From Myxococcales bacterium (GTDB taxonomy: Bacteria > Myxococcota > Myxococcia > Myxococcales > Anaeromyxobacteraceae), in assembly GCA_021784995.1 (NCBI GenBank), contig JAJYHA010000479.1:1-9910 (forward strand): a stretch of 9,910 nt of DNA. Reading direction: 5' to 3'. Under the pieces are notes generated by a model, which saw only the letters and a program-made list of their open reading frames with translations, was not told the origin of the DNA and did not search any database. Every line of letters begins with the position of its first letter. Position 1 is the stretch's first letter. The translations under genes were made by a program, and so were the position numbers. Positions 1-6,953 of the stretch are shown here, piece after piece.

Positions 1-387
1 CCCCGCCGCGAAGGGTGACGGGAGCCCGCGAAAGAGGCCGGCACCCCGGTGCCGGACCGGCGTCGCCTTCCCGTGGACGATGGCGCGGTTGCGGACCACG
101 CGCCCTCCGAACGCCTGCCCGATGGCCTGGTGGCCCAGGCACACGCCCAGGATCGGCACCACCCCCGCCAGCGCCGCGATGGCCGGGAGCGTCACCCCGG
201 CCTGGTCGGGGGTGCAGGGCCCGGGCGAGAGGACGAGCCCGTCGGGGCGGCGGGCGCGGAGGCCGGCCACGTCGATCTGGTCGTTGCGGTGGACCTCCAC
301 CGCGGCTCCCAGCTCTCCCAGGTACTGCACCAGGTTGAACGTGAAGCTGTCGTAGTTGTCGACGAGCAGCAGCCGCGGTCCCCTCAT
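1..387 (-). CDS. trpG: Anthranilate synthase component II (glutamine amidotransferase), partial
   Basis: This class I glutamine amidotransferase subunit hydrolyses glutamine and passes ammonia to TrpE to make anthranilate from chorismate in the cytoplasm. Only the first 129 residues lie in the window; the family is usually about 190-200, so the His/Glu end of the catalytic triad is missing. Visible are the N-terminal VDNYDSFTFNLVQYLGELG (residues 9-27), the oxyanion-loop LSPGPCTPDQAG (53-64), the nucleophile elbow GVCLGHQAIGQAFGG with catalytic Cys83 (81-95), and VHGK (104-107). The ATG at 387 overlaps the trpE stop (ATGA), and GGGAG lies 8 nt upstream inside trpE, so the subunits are probably translationally coupled and made in equal amounts. 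Some bacteria share this subunit with p-aminobenzoate synthase (PabA), so a dual role is possible. The direct link to a Trp-type trpE favours trpG. Confidence 0.96.
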   Translation of the reverse strand, partial: MRGPRLLLVDNYDSFTFNLVQYLGELGAAVEVHRNDQIDVAGLRARRPDGLVLSPGPCTPDQAGVTLPAIAALAGVVPILGVCLGHQAIGQAFGGRVVRNRAIVHGKATPVRHRGAGLFRGLPSPFAAG

Positions 388-1868
388 CGCCGCCGCTCCC
401 GCGCCGGAACGGGCGGCGCCGCGTCGAGGCTCCGCGCCTCCGCCTGCGCCACGGCCGTGAAGAGGGCGCGTGCCTTGTTGACGGTCTCCTGGTACTCGGC
501 GGCCGGGCGGGAGTCGTACACCAGGCCCGCGCCGGCCTGGACCGAGACGCGGCGGCCCGACTGCAGCAGCGTGCGGATGGCGATGCACATCTCCATGTTA
601 CCGCCGCGGTCGAAGTAGCCCACCGCGCCGGCGTAGGGGCCCCGCCGCGCCGGCTCGAGCTCGTCCACGATCTCCATGGCCCGCACCTTGGGCGAGCCGG
701 TCACGGTCCCGGCCGGGAAGCCGGCGCGGAGCACGTCGACCGCGTCGAGCCCCTCCGCCAGCCGGCCCTTCACCTCGGAGACGAGGTGCATCACGTGCGA
801 GTAGCGCTCCACGGTCTCGAAGGCGGTCACGCGGACCGTGCCGACCTGCGACACGCGCCCCACGTCGTTGCGCCCCAGGTCGACGAGCATCACGTGCTCG
901 GCGTTCTCCTTGGGGTCGGCGCGCAGCTCCGCCTCCAGCCGCGCGTCCTGCTCGGCGTCCCGCCCCCGGCGCCGCGTGCCGGCGATGGGGCGGAGCGTCA
1001 CCTCACCCTCCTCCAGCTTGATGAGCGTCTCCGGGGAGCTGCCCACCAGCGCACGGTCCCCGTCCTGCAAGTAGAAGAGGTAGGGCGAGGGGTTCACCCG
1101 GCGCAGCGCGCGGTAGACGTCGAAGGGGCCGACGCCGATCTCCGCGTCGAAGCGCTGCGACAGCACGATCTGCTGGCAGTCGCCGGCCCTGATGTAGCGC
1201 TTGGCGCGCCGCACCCCGGCCTCGAACTCCGCGCGGCCGACCCGCGGGACCAGGCGGGAGGGGCCGCTGACCGGCGGGCGGGGCGGCTCCTCCAGCGGGC
1301 GCGAGAGGGTCTCGAGGGTGGCCTCGATCCGGGAGAGCGAGCGCGCATAGAGCGCGCGCGGATCGTCGCCGGGGTCGCAGCGCGCCTCGGCGATCACCTG
1401 CATCGCGTGGCGGCGCCCGTCGAAGGCGACCACCAGGTCGTAGTCCATGAAGCAGGCGTCCGGGAAGCCCAGCTCGTCGGGGTTCGCGATCGGGACTCGC
1501 GGCTCGAACAGGCGGACCGCGTCGTAGGAGAGCCACCCCACCAGCCCCCCGGAGAAGCGCGGCGTCCCCGCGACGGCGACCGCGCGGTGCGAGGCGAGAT
1601 CGCTGCGGAGGCGCGCGATGGGGTCGCCCGGATCGCCCAGACGCCAGGCGGCGACGCTCTTCGGGGCGGCGCCGAGGAAGCTGAAGCGCGCGCTGCGCTC
1701 GCCGCCCTCCACCGACTCGAGGAGGAAGGCGTGCCGCTCGCCGCGCGACAGCTTGAGGAAGGCGGAGACGGGCGTCTCCGTGTCGGCCTCGATCTCGACG
1801 CGGACCGGGACCGCCCGGCCGGGCCGGCACAGCTTCAGGAACGTGTCGAGGTCCGGCTGCGGTCTCAA
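384..1868 (-). CDS. trpE: Anthranilate synthase component I
   Basis: This is the chorismate-using subunit of anthranilate synthase, the committed step of tryptophan synthesis in the cytoplasm. It has 494 residues, normal for the family. The N-terminal domain (about 1-200) carries TETPVSAFLKL (30-40) and LLES (49-52), the segment known from enteric TrpE to bind feedback tryptophan; this supports TrpE over PabB. The chorismate-binding domain shows QQIVLSQRF (232-240), NPSPY (259-263), PIAGTRRRG (294-302), DLGRNDVGRV (330-339), FPAGTVTGSPKVRAMEIVDE (384-403), GNMEMCIAIRT (423-433) and QAGAGLVYDS (444-453). I chose TTG at 1868 because the family's first block begins a few residues after it. The only other in-frame start upstream, ATG at 2039, would add 57 low-complexity residues and overlap the divergent gene. 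No clear Shine-Dalgarno precedes the TTG; a short upstream frame ending at 1870 may supply coupling. The stop overlaps trpG by ATGA. Confidence 0.96.
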   Translation of the reverse strand: MRPQPDLDTFLKLCRPGRAVPVRVEIEADTETPVSAFLKLSRGERHAFLLESVEGGERSARFSFLGAAPKSVAAWRLGDPGDPIARLRSDLASHRAVAVAGTPRFSGGLVGWLSYDAVRLFEPRVPIANPDELGFPDACFMDYDLVVAFDGRRHAMQVIAEARCDPGDDPRALYARSLSRIEATLETLSRPLEEPPRPPVSGPSRLVPRVGRAEFEAGVRRAKRYIRAGDCQQIVLSQRFDAEIGVGPFDVYRALRRVNPSPYLFYLQDGDRALVGSSPETLIKLEEGEVTLRPIAGTRRRGRDAEQDARLEAELRADPKENAEHVMLVDLGRNDVGRVSQVGTVRVTAFETVERYSHVMHLVSEVKGRLAEGLDAVDVLRAGFPAGTVTGSPKVRAMEIVDELEPARRGPYAGAVGYFDRGGNMEMCIAIRTLLQSGRRVSVQAGAGLVYDSRPAAEYQETVNKARALFTAVAQAEARSLDAAPPVPARERRR

Positions 1869-2037
1869 CCTAGACGCGCCAAAGAAGCACCGTGACGCCG
1901 GGGGCCGGGGCGCGGGGCCGGGTCGAGTGGTGGCGGCGCATGCGCCCTCATTTACCCGCTCGCTCGCCGGCGCGCAAGCGACCGGACACCCGACTTTCCC
2001 TCGACGGCTGCGCGCTCCCGCCGCACTCTGATCCGCC
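1869..2037. promoter_or_regulatory. Divergent intergenic region, trpE / M28 peptidase
   Basis: This 169-nt gap separates two divergently transcribed genes, so promoters for both must lie here or overlap the gene starts. On the minus strand, TTGCGC and TAAATG (1949-1954) are separated by 17 nt and could form a poor -35/-10 pair for trpE, with transcription starting near the leader ATG at 1941. Each hexamer matches only about half of the sigma-70 consensus. No convincing promoter or Shine-Dalgarno was seen for the plus-strand peptidase, whose ATG follows a GATCCGCC context. Confidence 0.35.
1870..1941 (-). other. Possible 23-codon leader frame upstream of trpE
   Basis: An ATG at 1941 follows GAGGG with a 3-nt gap and opens a 23-codon frame ending in TAG at 1872-1870. 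That stop is one base before the TTG start of trpE. The frame holds a single Trp codon (1881-1879) three codons before its stop, and its product would be rich in Arg and Pro. No paired Trp codons, terminator or antiterminator hairpin with a U-tract were seen, and there is no room for one between this frame and trpE, so it does not look like a classical attenuator. If translated, its likeliest role is translational coupling, since trpE lacks its own ribosome site. It may equally be chance. Confidence 0.25.
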
Positions 2038-3837
2038 ATGAGCTCCCGGATCCTGCTCCTCCTGGCGATCTCGACGACGGCGTGCGCCGGCGCGCGGCCG
2101 CCCACTCCCCGCGCCGCCGAGGAGGCGATCCAGGCCGGGGCGCTGGGTCGCGACGTGGCGTGGCTGGCCGATCCGGCCCGCACCGGCCGCGGCGTCGGCA
2201 CGCCCGGCAACGAGGCGGCGGCGGCGTGGGTCGCCGGTCGCATGCGGGATCTCGGGCTGCGCCCGGCCGGCGACGATGGGTTCCTGCAGCCGTTCCAGGC
2301 GCCCGTCGGCGCGCGGCTGACCGGGGTGAACGCGCTGGAGCTGGCGGCGCGCCCGCTGCGGCTCGGGACCGACTGGCAGCCCTTCACCTTCAGCGACGAC
2401 GGCGACGTGCGCGCGGAGCTGGTGTGGGTGGGGTACGGCATCACCGCGCCCGACCTCGGGCACGACGACTACGCCGGCCTCGACGTGAAGGGCAAGATCG
2501 TGGTCGTGGCGGCGCACGCGCCTGGGGAAGCGGATCCCGCCTCCCCCTGGCGCGCGCCGCAGCGGTACCACCTGGGCGAGTGGCGGTACAAGGCGATGAA
2601 CGCGCGCGATCACGGCGCCGCGGCGATCCTGGCCGTCCGCGACGGGTGGAACCACCCGGGCCCCGACGAGCTCACCCCCTGGCGCGGGCAGGTCGCGTCG
2701 CGCTCCGGCGTCGTGGCGGCGCGCCTGACCCTGGCGGCCGTGCGCGCGGCGGGCGTCGACGTGGCCGCGCTCGCCGCGGAGCCGCGCTCGCGGGCGCTGG
2801 GCCTCTCCGCCCACCTCGTGGTGCACGTCGAGCAGCAGGAGGCGCGGACGTGGAACGTGGCCGGCGCGCTGCCGGGCGCCGATCCCGCCGCCGGCTGCGT
2901 CGTCGTCGGCGCGCACTACGACCACCTCGGCTACGGGGGGGAGTCGTCGCTCGCCCCGGGCGTCCACGCCGTGCACCCCGGCGCCGACGACAACGCCAGC
3001 GGGGTGGCGGCCATGCTGGCCGTCGCGCGGGCGATGGCCGAGGGTCCGCCCCCGCGCCGGACCGTGCTCTTCGTCGCATTCGGCGCCGAGGAGCTGGGCC
3101 TGCTGGGATCGGCCCACCTCGTGAAGCACCCGCCGCCGTCGTGCGGACCGGACGCCACGCAGCTCATGGTGAACCTCGACATGGTCGGACGCCCCCAGCA
3201 AGGGCGGGTCTACGTGCAGGGGGCGGGCACCGCCGTCGGAGAGCGGGAGCGCGTGGAGCGCCTCGCCGCATCGCCGCCGGCCATCCCGCTCACGCTCGCG
3301 TTCGGAGGCGACGGCTACGGCCCGTCGGACCAGACGAGCTTCTACGCCCGCGGCGTCCCGGTGGTCTTCCTCTTCACCGGTGCCCATGCCGACTACCACC
3401 GGCCCAGCGACACCGCCGACAAGATCGACACGCACGGCCTGGAGGCCGTGGCGCGGCTCGCCTTCCGGACCGCGCGCGCCGCCGCCGACGCGCCCGACCG
3501 CTACGTGGTGGTCCGCACGCCGCCGCCGCCGGGCGCCCAGCTGGCCGCGGGCGAGCGGGCGGCCGGGTACGGCGCCTACCTGGGGACCGTCCCCGACTTC
3601 GAGGAGCGGAAGGAGCCCGGGGTGCTCGTCTCGGCGGTGCGCCCCGGGAGCCCGGCCGAGAGGGCGGGCCTGCGGAGCGGCGACGTGCTCCGCAGGGTCG
3701 GCACGGCGACCGTCGGCAGCCTGCAGGACCTCGCCTACGCGCTGCGGAGCCACCGGCCCGGCGACGTGGTCGAGGTGGTCTGGCAGCGCGGCGGCGAGAC
3801 GATGCGGTCGCCGGTCACCCTGGCCGAGCGGAGGTGA
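2038..3837 (+). CDS. Exported M28-family zinc aminopeptidase with PA and PDZ domains
   Basis: This is a predicted co-catalytic zinc exopeptidase of family M28, acting outside the cytoplasm to remove N-terminal residues from peptides. It has 599 residues. Residues 1-16 form a hydrophobic leader ending in TTAC; Cys16 could be a lipoprotein attachment site, but Thr at -3 is unusual, so type I cleavage is also possible. A protease-associated (PA) insert spans about 115-235 (VWVGYGITAPDLGHDDYAGL, then KGKIVVV). The M28 core shows all the expected metal and catalytic residues: His293 (GAHYDHLG), Asp317 (GADDNASG), Glu351/Glu352 (GAEELGLLGS), Asp381 (NLDMVGR) and His454 (ADYHRPSDTADKID). A C-terminal PDZ domain (about 508-590; GVLVSAVRPGSPAERAGLRS, then GDVL) may bind substrate C-termini or anchor the enzyme. 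The gene is transcribed alone, divergent from trpE and convergent with the thioredoxin-fold gene. The specific substrate cannot be told from sequence. Confidence 0.92.
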   Translation: MSSRILLLLAISTTACAGARPPTPRAAEEAIQAGALGRDVAWLADPARTGRGVGTPGNEAAAAWVAGRMRDLGLRPAGDDGFLQPFQAPVGARLTGVNALELAARPLRLGTDWQPFTFSDDGDVRAELVWVGYGITAPDLGHDDYAGLDVKGKIVVVAAHAPGEADPASPWRAPQRYHLGEWRYKAMNARDHGAAAILAVRDGWNHPGPDELTPWRGQVASRSGVVAARLTLAAVRAAGVDVAALAAEPRSRALGLSAHLVVHVEQQEARTWNVAGALPGADPAAGCVVVGAHYDHLGYGGESSLAPGVHAVHPGADDNASGVAAMLAVARAMAEGPPPRRTVLFVAFGAEELGLLGSAHLVKHPPPSCGPDATQLMVNLDMVGRPQQGRVYVQGAGTAVGERERVERLAASPPAIPLTLAFGGDGYGPSDQTSFYARGVPVVFLFTGAHADYHRPSDTADKIDTHGLEAVARLAFRTARAAADAPDRYVVVRTPPPPGAQLAAGERAAGYGAYLGTVPDFEERKEPGVLVSAVRPGSPAERAGLRSGDVLRRVGTATVGSLQDLAYALRSHRPGDVVEVVWQRGGETMRSPVTLAERR

Positions 3838-3842
3838 CGTGC

Positions 3843-3860
3843 CCGGGGAGTGCTCCCCGG
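3843..3860. terminator. GC-rich hairpin between convergent genes
   Basis: A perfect inverted repeat CCGGGGAG-TG-CTCCCCGG begins 6 nt after the peptidase stop and 78 nt from the stop of the convergent DsbA-like gene. The position suits a transcription end for the peptidase gene, or for both strands. No T-tract follows on either strand, so it is not a textbook intrinsic terminator, though weak U-tracts are common in very GC-rich genomes. The 2-nt loop would probably open to 4 nt. Confidence 0.4.
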
Positions 3861-3937
3861 CTCGGGCGGGCGCGGCGGCGCGGTGGGCGCCTCGCCCGGC
3901 GACGCGGGGGCGGGACCGACCCCGGTCGCGGGCCGCT

Positions 3938-5974
3938 CTACCGCGCCTGTCGCGCCTGGGCCACCAGCCGATCGACCGTCGCCCGCAGCCCGTCGGCGCC
4001 CACCACCCGCTCGCCGTTCACGAGGAAGGTGGGTGTTCCGTTCACGCCGAGGCGCTGCGCGAGGCGGGCGTCCTCCTCCACCCGGGCGCGCAGCGCGGGG
4101 TCGGCCATGTCCCTGCGGAAGCGGGTCAGGTCGAGGCCCAGCTCGCGCGCGTACCGCTCGTACGTGGCCTCCGAGAGCGCCCCCTGGTTCGAGAAGAGCC
4201 GGTCGTGCATGGCCCAGAACTTCACGCCCCCTCCCTGCACCCGCGCCGCCTCGGCCGCGAGCGCGGCGGGCATGGCGTTCGGGTGCATCGGGAGCGGCAG
4301 GTGCTTCCAGACCACGCGGACGTCCGCGGGGTAGGCCGCCTCGACCGCCCTCACGGAGGGCTCCGCGCGCGCGCAGTAGGGGCACTGGAAGTCCGAGAAG
4401 AGGACCACGGTGAGCGGCGCCCCCGCGCGCCCCCGCACCGGGTCGTCGCGCCGGATGGGGACCGCGTCCGCTCCGCCCGCCGCCGCGGCGGGTGACGGGG
4501 CGGCCGCCGCCGGGACTGCCGCCGCCGGCGCGCCTCCTCCGAAGAGCCGCAGGTTCTCGGCGCAGGCCGCCTCGTAGAGCTCGGCGGCGGGGCGGCCGCT
4601 CCGCGCCAGCGCGTCGGCCTTGCGGAGCTCCTCCTCGATGAGCGGCTTCAGGCTCTCGAACGGGTAGGCGCCCTCGACGCGCCGGCAGTTCACGAAGAGC
4701 GTCGGCGTGGCGTTGGCGGCCACCGAGGCGGCCAGCCGGAGGTCCTCGTCGATGCGGACCGCGCCGGCGTGGCTCGCGAGCGCGGCGTCGAAGCGGGCCG
4801 CGTCGAGGCCGAGCTCGCGCGCGGTCGCGCGGTAGAGCTCCGGGGAGAGGGAGCGCTGCGCGGCGAAGAGCCGGTCGTGCATCTCCCAGAACTTCCCCTG
4901 CTCCCGCGCGGCCTCCGCCGCCTCGGCCGCGGGCCGCGCCTGAGGGTGCATGGTGGGGGGGAGCGGCAGGTGCTTCCAGGAGATGCGCACGGCGCCCGGG
5001 AAGGCCTGCTCGATCTGCCGGAGCGTCGGCTGCAGCCGGGCGCAGAACGGGCACTGGAAGTCGCTGAACACCGCGATGGTCACCTTCGCGTCGGCGGGGC
5101 CACGGACGGGATCGTCCTTGCGCAGCGGCACGCGGGCCGCCGAGGTGGCGGGCAGCGGCGGCGGACCCTCGTTCCCCTGGGCGGCCGGGCGGGGCGCGGC
5201 GGCGCCGGGGAGGTAGACGGTCGACGTCGCCCCCCTCTCCTGGAGCTTGGCGTAGACGTCGCGCGGCGCGACGCCCGAGGCGACGAGGGCCTCCGCCTTT
5301 CGCAGCTCCTCCTCGACCACGGCCCGGAGCTGCTCGAAAGGCACCGCGCCGACGACCTTGCGACCGTTCACGAACATCGTCGGGGTTCCGTTGGCGCCGA
5401 GCCGGGTGCAGAGCGCCTGATCGCGGCGGATGCGATCCACGTGGGCGCCCTTGTCGAGCGCCGCGCCGACCCGCGCCGCGTCGAGCCCGAGCTGCCGGGC
5501 GGCCGCCTCGAGCTGGGGGCGGTCGAGCGCGGGCGCGATCTCGAACAGCTTGTCGTGCATGGCCCAGAAGGCGGCGTCACCGCCCTCGGCGCGCGCCTCC
5601 TCGGCCACCACCGCGGCGGGGATCGCGTGGGCGTGGAAGGGCAGCGGCTGGTGCTTCCACACCAGCCGCACCTTGCCGGGGAAGGCCTCCATGACCTGGC
5701 GGAGCGTCGGCTCCACGCGCTTGCAGAAGGGGCACTGGAAGTCCGAGACCACCGCGATCGTGACGAGCGCGTCGGCCGGACCGCGCACGGGGGAGTCCTC
5801 GACCGGCACCCGGTACACCGCGTGCGGGTCCTCCACCTGCTGCGGCGGCGCGGCGGAGGGGGGGCGCTGTGCCGGGCCCCGCCGCGTGGGCGCCGGTCCG
5901 CGGATCATCCGGACGCCCGTTCCTCCGATCACGACGCCCACCAGCAGGGCGACCCACCAGCTCGCCTTCTTCAT
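3938..5974 (-). CDS. Triple DsbA-like thioredoxin-domain protein, membrane-anchored or exported
   Basis: This protein is predicted to make, break or isomerise disulfides, or handle electrons, in the periplasm. It has 678 residues, against about 200-250 for single-domain relatives. After MKKASWW, a hydrophobic segment (about 6-20) gives a signal anchor or signal peptide. A Pro-rich linker leads to three homologous DsbA-like (Thioredoxin_4-type) units, each introduced by a (D/E)DxPVRG box: unit 1 about 58-235 with Cys81-Pro-Phe-Cys84; unit 2 about 286-460 with Cys308-Pro-Phe-Cys311; unit 3 about 507-675 with Cys531-Pro-Tyr-Cys534. Each has the matching cis-Pro loop, NGTPT/NATPT/NGTPT, with Pro198, Pro424 and Pro648, so all three sites look intact. 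Ala/Pro-rich linkers separate them. Extra cysteines are Cys189, Cys430 and Cys471. ATG at 5974 has GAGGG 6 nt upstream. The protein could be oxidase, isomerase or reductase; redox direction cannot be read from sequence. It is downstream of the small secreted-protein gene on the same strand. Confidence 0.93.
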   Translation of the reverse strand: MKKASWWVALLVGVVIGGTGVRMIRGPAPTRRGPAQRPPSAAPPQQVEDPHAVYRVPVEDSPVRGPADALVTIAVVSDFQCPFCKRVEPTLRQVMEAFPGKVRLVWKHQPLPFHAHAIPAAVVAEEARAEGGDAAFWAMHDKLFEIAPALDRPQLEAAARQLGLDAARVGAALDKGAHVDRIRRDQALCTRLGANGTPTMFVNGRKVVGAVPFEQLRAVVEEELRKAEALVASGVAPRDVYAKLQERGATSTVYLPGAAAPRPAAQGNEGPPPLPATSAARVPLRKDDPVRGPADAKVTIAVFSDFQCPFCARLQPTLRQIEQAFPGAVRISWKHLPLPPTMHPQARPAAEAAEAAREQGKFWEMHDRLFAAQRSLSPELYRATARELGLDAARFDAALASHAGAVRIDEDLRLAASVAANATPTLFVNCRRVEGAYPFESLKPLIEEELRKADALARSGRPAAELYEAACAENLRLFGGGAPAAAVPAAAAPSPAAAAGGADAVPIRRDDPVRGRAGAPLTVVLFSDFQCPYCARAEPSVRAVEAAYPADVRVVWKHLPLPMHPNAMPAALAAEAARVQGGGVKFWAMHDRLFSNQGALSEATYERYARELGLDLTRFRRDMADPALRARVEEDARLAQRLGVNGTPTFLVNGERVVGADGLRATVDRLVAQARQAR
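4290..4310. repeat. Direct DNA repeat, WKHLPLP segment of DsbA unit 3
   Basis: This 21-nt segment is identical to 4959-4979, exactly 669 nt (223 codons) away. Both encode the WKHLPLP strand that follows the active-site helix in units 3 and 2. Unit 1 has a diverged version near 5640-5660 (WKHQPLP). Confidence 0.8.
4378..4398. repeat. Direct DNA repeat copy A, active-site segment of DsbA unit 3
   Basis: This 21-nt stretch is identical to 5728-5748. It encodes the residues around the CPYC/CPFC motif, from SDFQ into the first Cys. The copies are 1350 nt (450 codons) apart, matching units 3 and 1 of the triple protein. The identity reflects internal gene duplication under protein constraint rather than a mobile element. 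Confidence 0.8.
4959..4979. repeat. Direct DNA repeat, WKHLPLP segment of DsbA unit 2
   Basis: This is the partner of the identical 21-nt segment at 4290-4310. Together with the CPFC-region repeats it shows that the units arose by in-frame tandem duplication and still keep short tracts that could recombine. Confidence 0.8.
5728..5748. repeat. Direct DNA repeat copy B, active-site segment of DsbA unit 1
   Basis: This is the second copy of the 21-nt identical segment at 4378-4398, lying over the CPFC motif of the first thioredoxin unit. The matching region of unit 2 (about 5048-5068) is similar but not identical. Confidence 0.8.
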
Positions 5975-6003
5975 GAAGAACCCTCGTCCTCGGGGAGAGC
6001 AGC

Positions 6004-6033
6004 GGTGTACCAAAAGGTGAGCGGCGGCGTAAA
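6004..6033 (-). promoter_or_regulatory. Weak candidate promoter for the triple DsbA gene
   Basis: In the 92-nt gap between the small secreted-protein gene and the DsbA-like gene, the minus strand reads TTTACG (6033-6028), 18 nt, then TACACC (6009-6004). These match the sigma-70 hexamers at about 4/6 and 3/6. They sit in the only locally AT-richer patch of the gap, and transcription would begin about 20-25 nt before the ATG at 5974. Co-transcription from the gene upstream is equally possible. Confidence 0.2.
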
Positions 6034-6066
6034 CCGGGAGGCGGTGGGCACGCGGGGGCCAGGCGC

Positions 6067-6579
6067 CTACAGCCGCACGGAGATCCCGGCCCGGACCAGG
6101 ACCCCGAGCCCGACGTCGCTCTCGAGCGGGATCCCCAGGTCCCCCTCCGCGAAGATCCCCAGCAGGCCGGTCAGGCGGAGCTCGGCGCCCGCCCCTCCCA
6201 GCAGCCAGCGCCACGAGCTGGCGCCGCCCGTCGTGGACCAGTCGCCCGCCACGCGGAGGTAGAGGGGCGTGTCAGGCAGCGCGACGTGGATCCCGGGGCG
6301 GAGCCCGACGTGGGTGTCGGGCGCGAGGCCGAGCACGAAGGTCAGCTCCGGCCGGATCCCGTACGGGAGCTGGAGCCCGGCGCCCAGCTCCACCTCTCCC
6401 TGGCCGCTGTCGAAGCGTCCGCCGGCGCCGAGCGCGGTGCCGCCGCCGGCGTCGAGGCTCACCACCACGCCCGACGTGCCGCTCCCGGAGGTGGAGGCGG
6501 TGCCGGCCTGCTGCGCGCGGCCGGCCGAGGGGACGAGCGCCAGCAGGGTGCCGAGGAGCAGGCCGGGGGTGGCGTTCAC
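6067..6579 (-). CDS. Small secreted beta-rich protein of unknown function, possibly outer membrane
   Basis: I do not recognise this 170-residue protein. Residues 1-22 form a clear signal peptide (hydrophobic LLLGTLLALVPSAG, then GRA before QQ). The mature part begins with a Ser/Thr/Gly-rich stretch (about 24-38) and continues as short alternating hydrophobic/polar segments rich in Gly, such as GEVELGAGLQLPYG, LTFVLGLAP, LYLRVAGDW, AELRLTGLLGIFAEGDLG and GVLVRAGISVRL. This resembles outer-membrane beta-barrel or porin-like strands. It ends in Leu, not the Phe typical of barrel proteins, and at this length it would be a small (about 8-strand) barrel. GTG at 6579 is the first start after an in-frame TAA 15 nt upstream, but has no clear Shine-Dalgarno. 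Being upstream of the triple DsbA gene on the same strand could mean a shared envelope role, though the mature part has no cysteine to be a disulfide substrate. Confidence 0.72.
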   Translation of the reverse strand: MNATPGLLLGTLLALVPSAGRAQQAGTASTSGSGTSGVVVSLDAGGGTALGAGGRFDSGQGEVELGAGLQLPYGIRPELTFVLGLAPDTHVGLRPGIHVALPDTPLYLRVAGDWSTTGGASSWRWLLGGAGAELRLTGLLGIFAEGDLGIPLESDVGLGVLVRAGISVRL

Positions 6580-6703
6580 GCGGCCGCAAGGTTAGCGCCG
6601 GGAGGGGCGGGCAGCAAGGAACGGTCGGCGGTCGCGGGGCGCGATCCGTCCGGGGGCTCGGCCGCCGTTGCGGCGGGCCCCGGCGGTCGGTAGAAGGGCG
6701 CCT

Positions 6704-6952
6704 GTGACGGCTCCGCTGCCCACGCCCGACCGGACGCTCGACACCTCGGGGACCTTCTGCCCGTTTCCGATCGTGGAGACGGCCAAGGCGGTGCGCGCGC
6801 TACCGGCCGGGTCCGTGCTCCTCGTGATCGCGACCGACCCGGGCATCGCCCTCGACATGCCCATGTGGTGCCGGGCCACGCACCACGAGCACCTCGCCAC
6901 CGTCCGCGAGGGTGCCGCGTGGAAGAGCTACGTCCGGAAGCGGGGGCGCTGA
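6704..6952 (+). CDS. TusA/SirA-family sulfur carrier protein
   Basis: This is a small cytoplasmic protein of 82 residues, normal for TusA (about 75-85). Family members carry a persulfide on a conserved Cys and pass sulfur from a cysteine desulfurase to acceptors, such as tRNA-thiolating enzymes or molybdenum and sulfur-oxidation enzymes. The conserved LDTSGTFCPFPIVETAKAV (12-30) contains the CPxP box with presumed active Cys19. The rest follows the family pattern: LPAGSVLLVIATDPGIALDM, then a second Cys and a His-rich HHEH segment. GTG at 6704 was chosen because GAAGGG lies 5 nt upstream and the CPxP box then falls at its usual place; a TTG at 6668 would add 12 Arg-rich residues. The TGA is one base before the start of the PP-loop gene, so the two are surely one operon and this protein is the likely sulfur donor to it. 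Confidence 0.9.
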   Translation: MTAPLPTPDRTLDTSGTFCPFPIVETAKAVRALPAGSVLLVIATDPGIALDMPMWCRATHHEHLATVREGAAWKSYVRKRGR

Positions 6953-6953
6953 C

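Noticed and set aside
1870..1941. Classical trp attenuator
   Set aside because: There is only one Trp codon, no tandem Trp pair, and no space or U-tract for a terminator before trpE.
1869..2039. N-terminal extension of TrpE back to ATG at 2039
   Set aside because: The added 57 residues are low-complexity, lie before the family's normal N-terminus, and the ATG overlaps the divergent peptidase start.
1948..3753. Very long open frame on the minus strand opposite the M28 peptidase gene
   Set aside because: It is a GC-bias shadow: Arg/Pro/His/Gly-rich, no recognisable domain, and it lies opposite a gene with every expected M28 residue.
4290..5748. CRISPR-like or mobile-element repeats
   Set aside because: The identical tracts are widely spaced, in the same reading frame, and match conserved protein segments of the three thioredoxin units.
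5975..6214. Longer form of the triple DsbA protein starting near 6214
   Set aside because: The extra 80 residues overlap the upstream gene and precede a good signal anchor (MKKASWW plus hydrophobic run) with a well-placed GAGGG.
6668..6703. Upstream TTG start for the TusA-like protein, or a promoter TTGCGG-17 nt-TAGAAG there
   Set aside because: The extension is Arg-rich and unlike the family. The hexamers are weak and would make the transcript start at the GTG itself, ignoring the good GAAGGG site.
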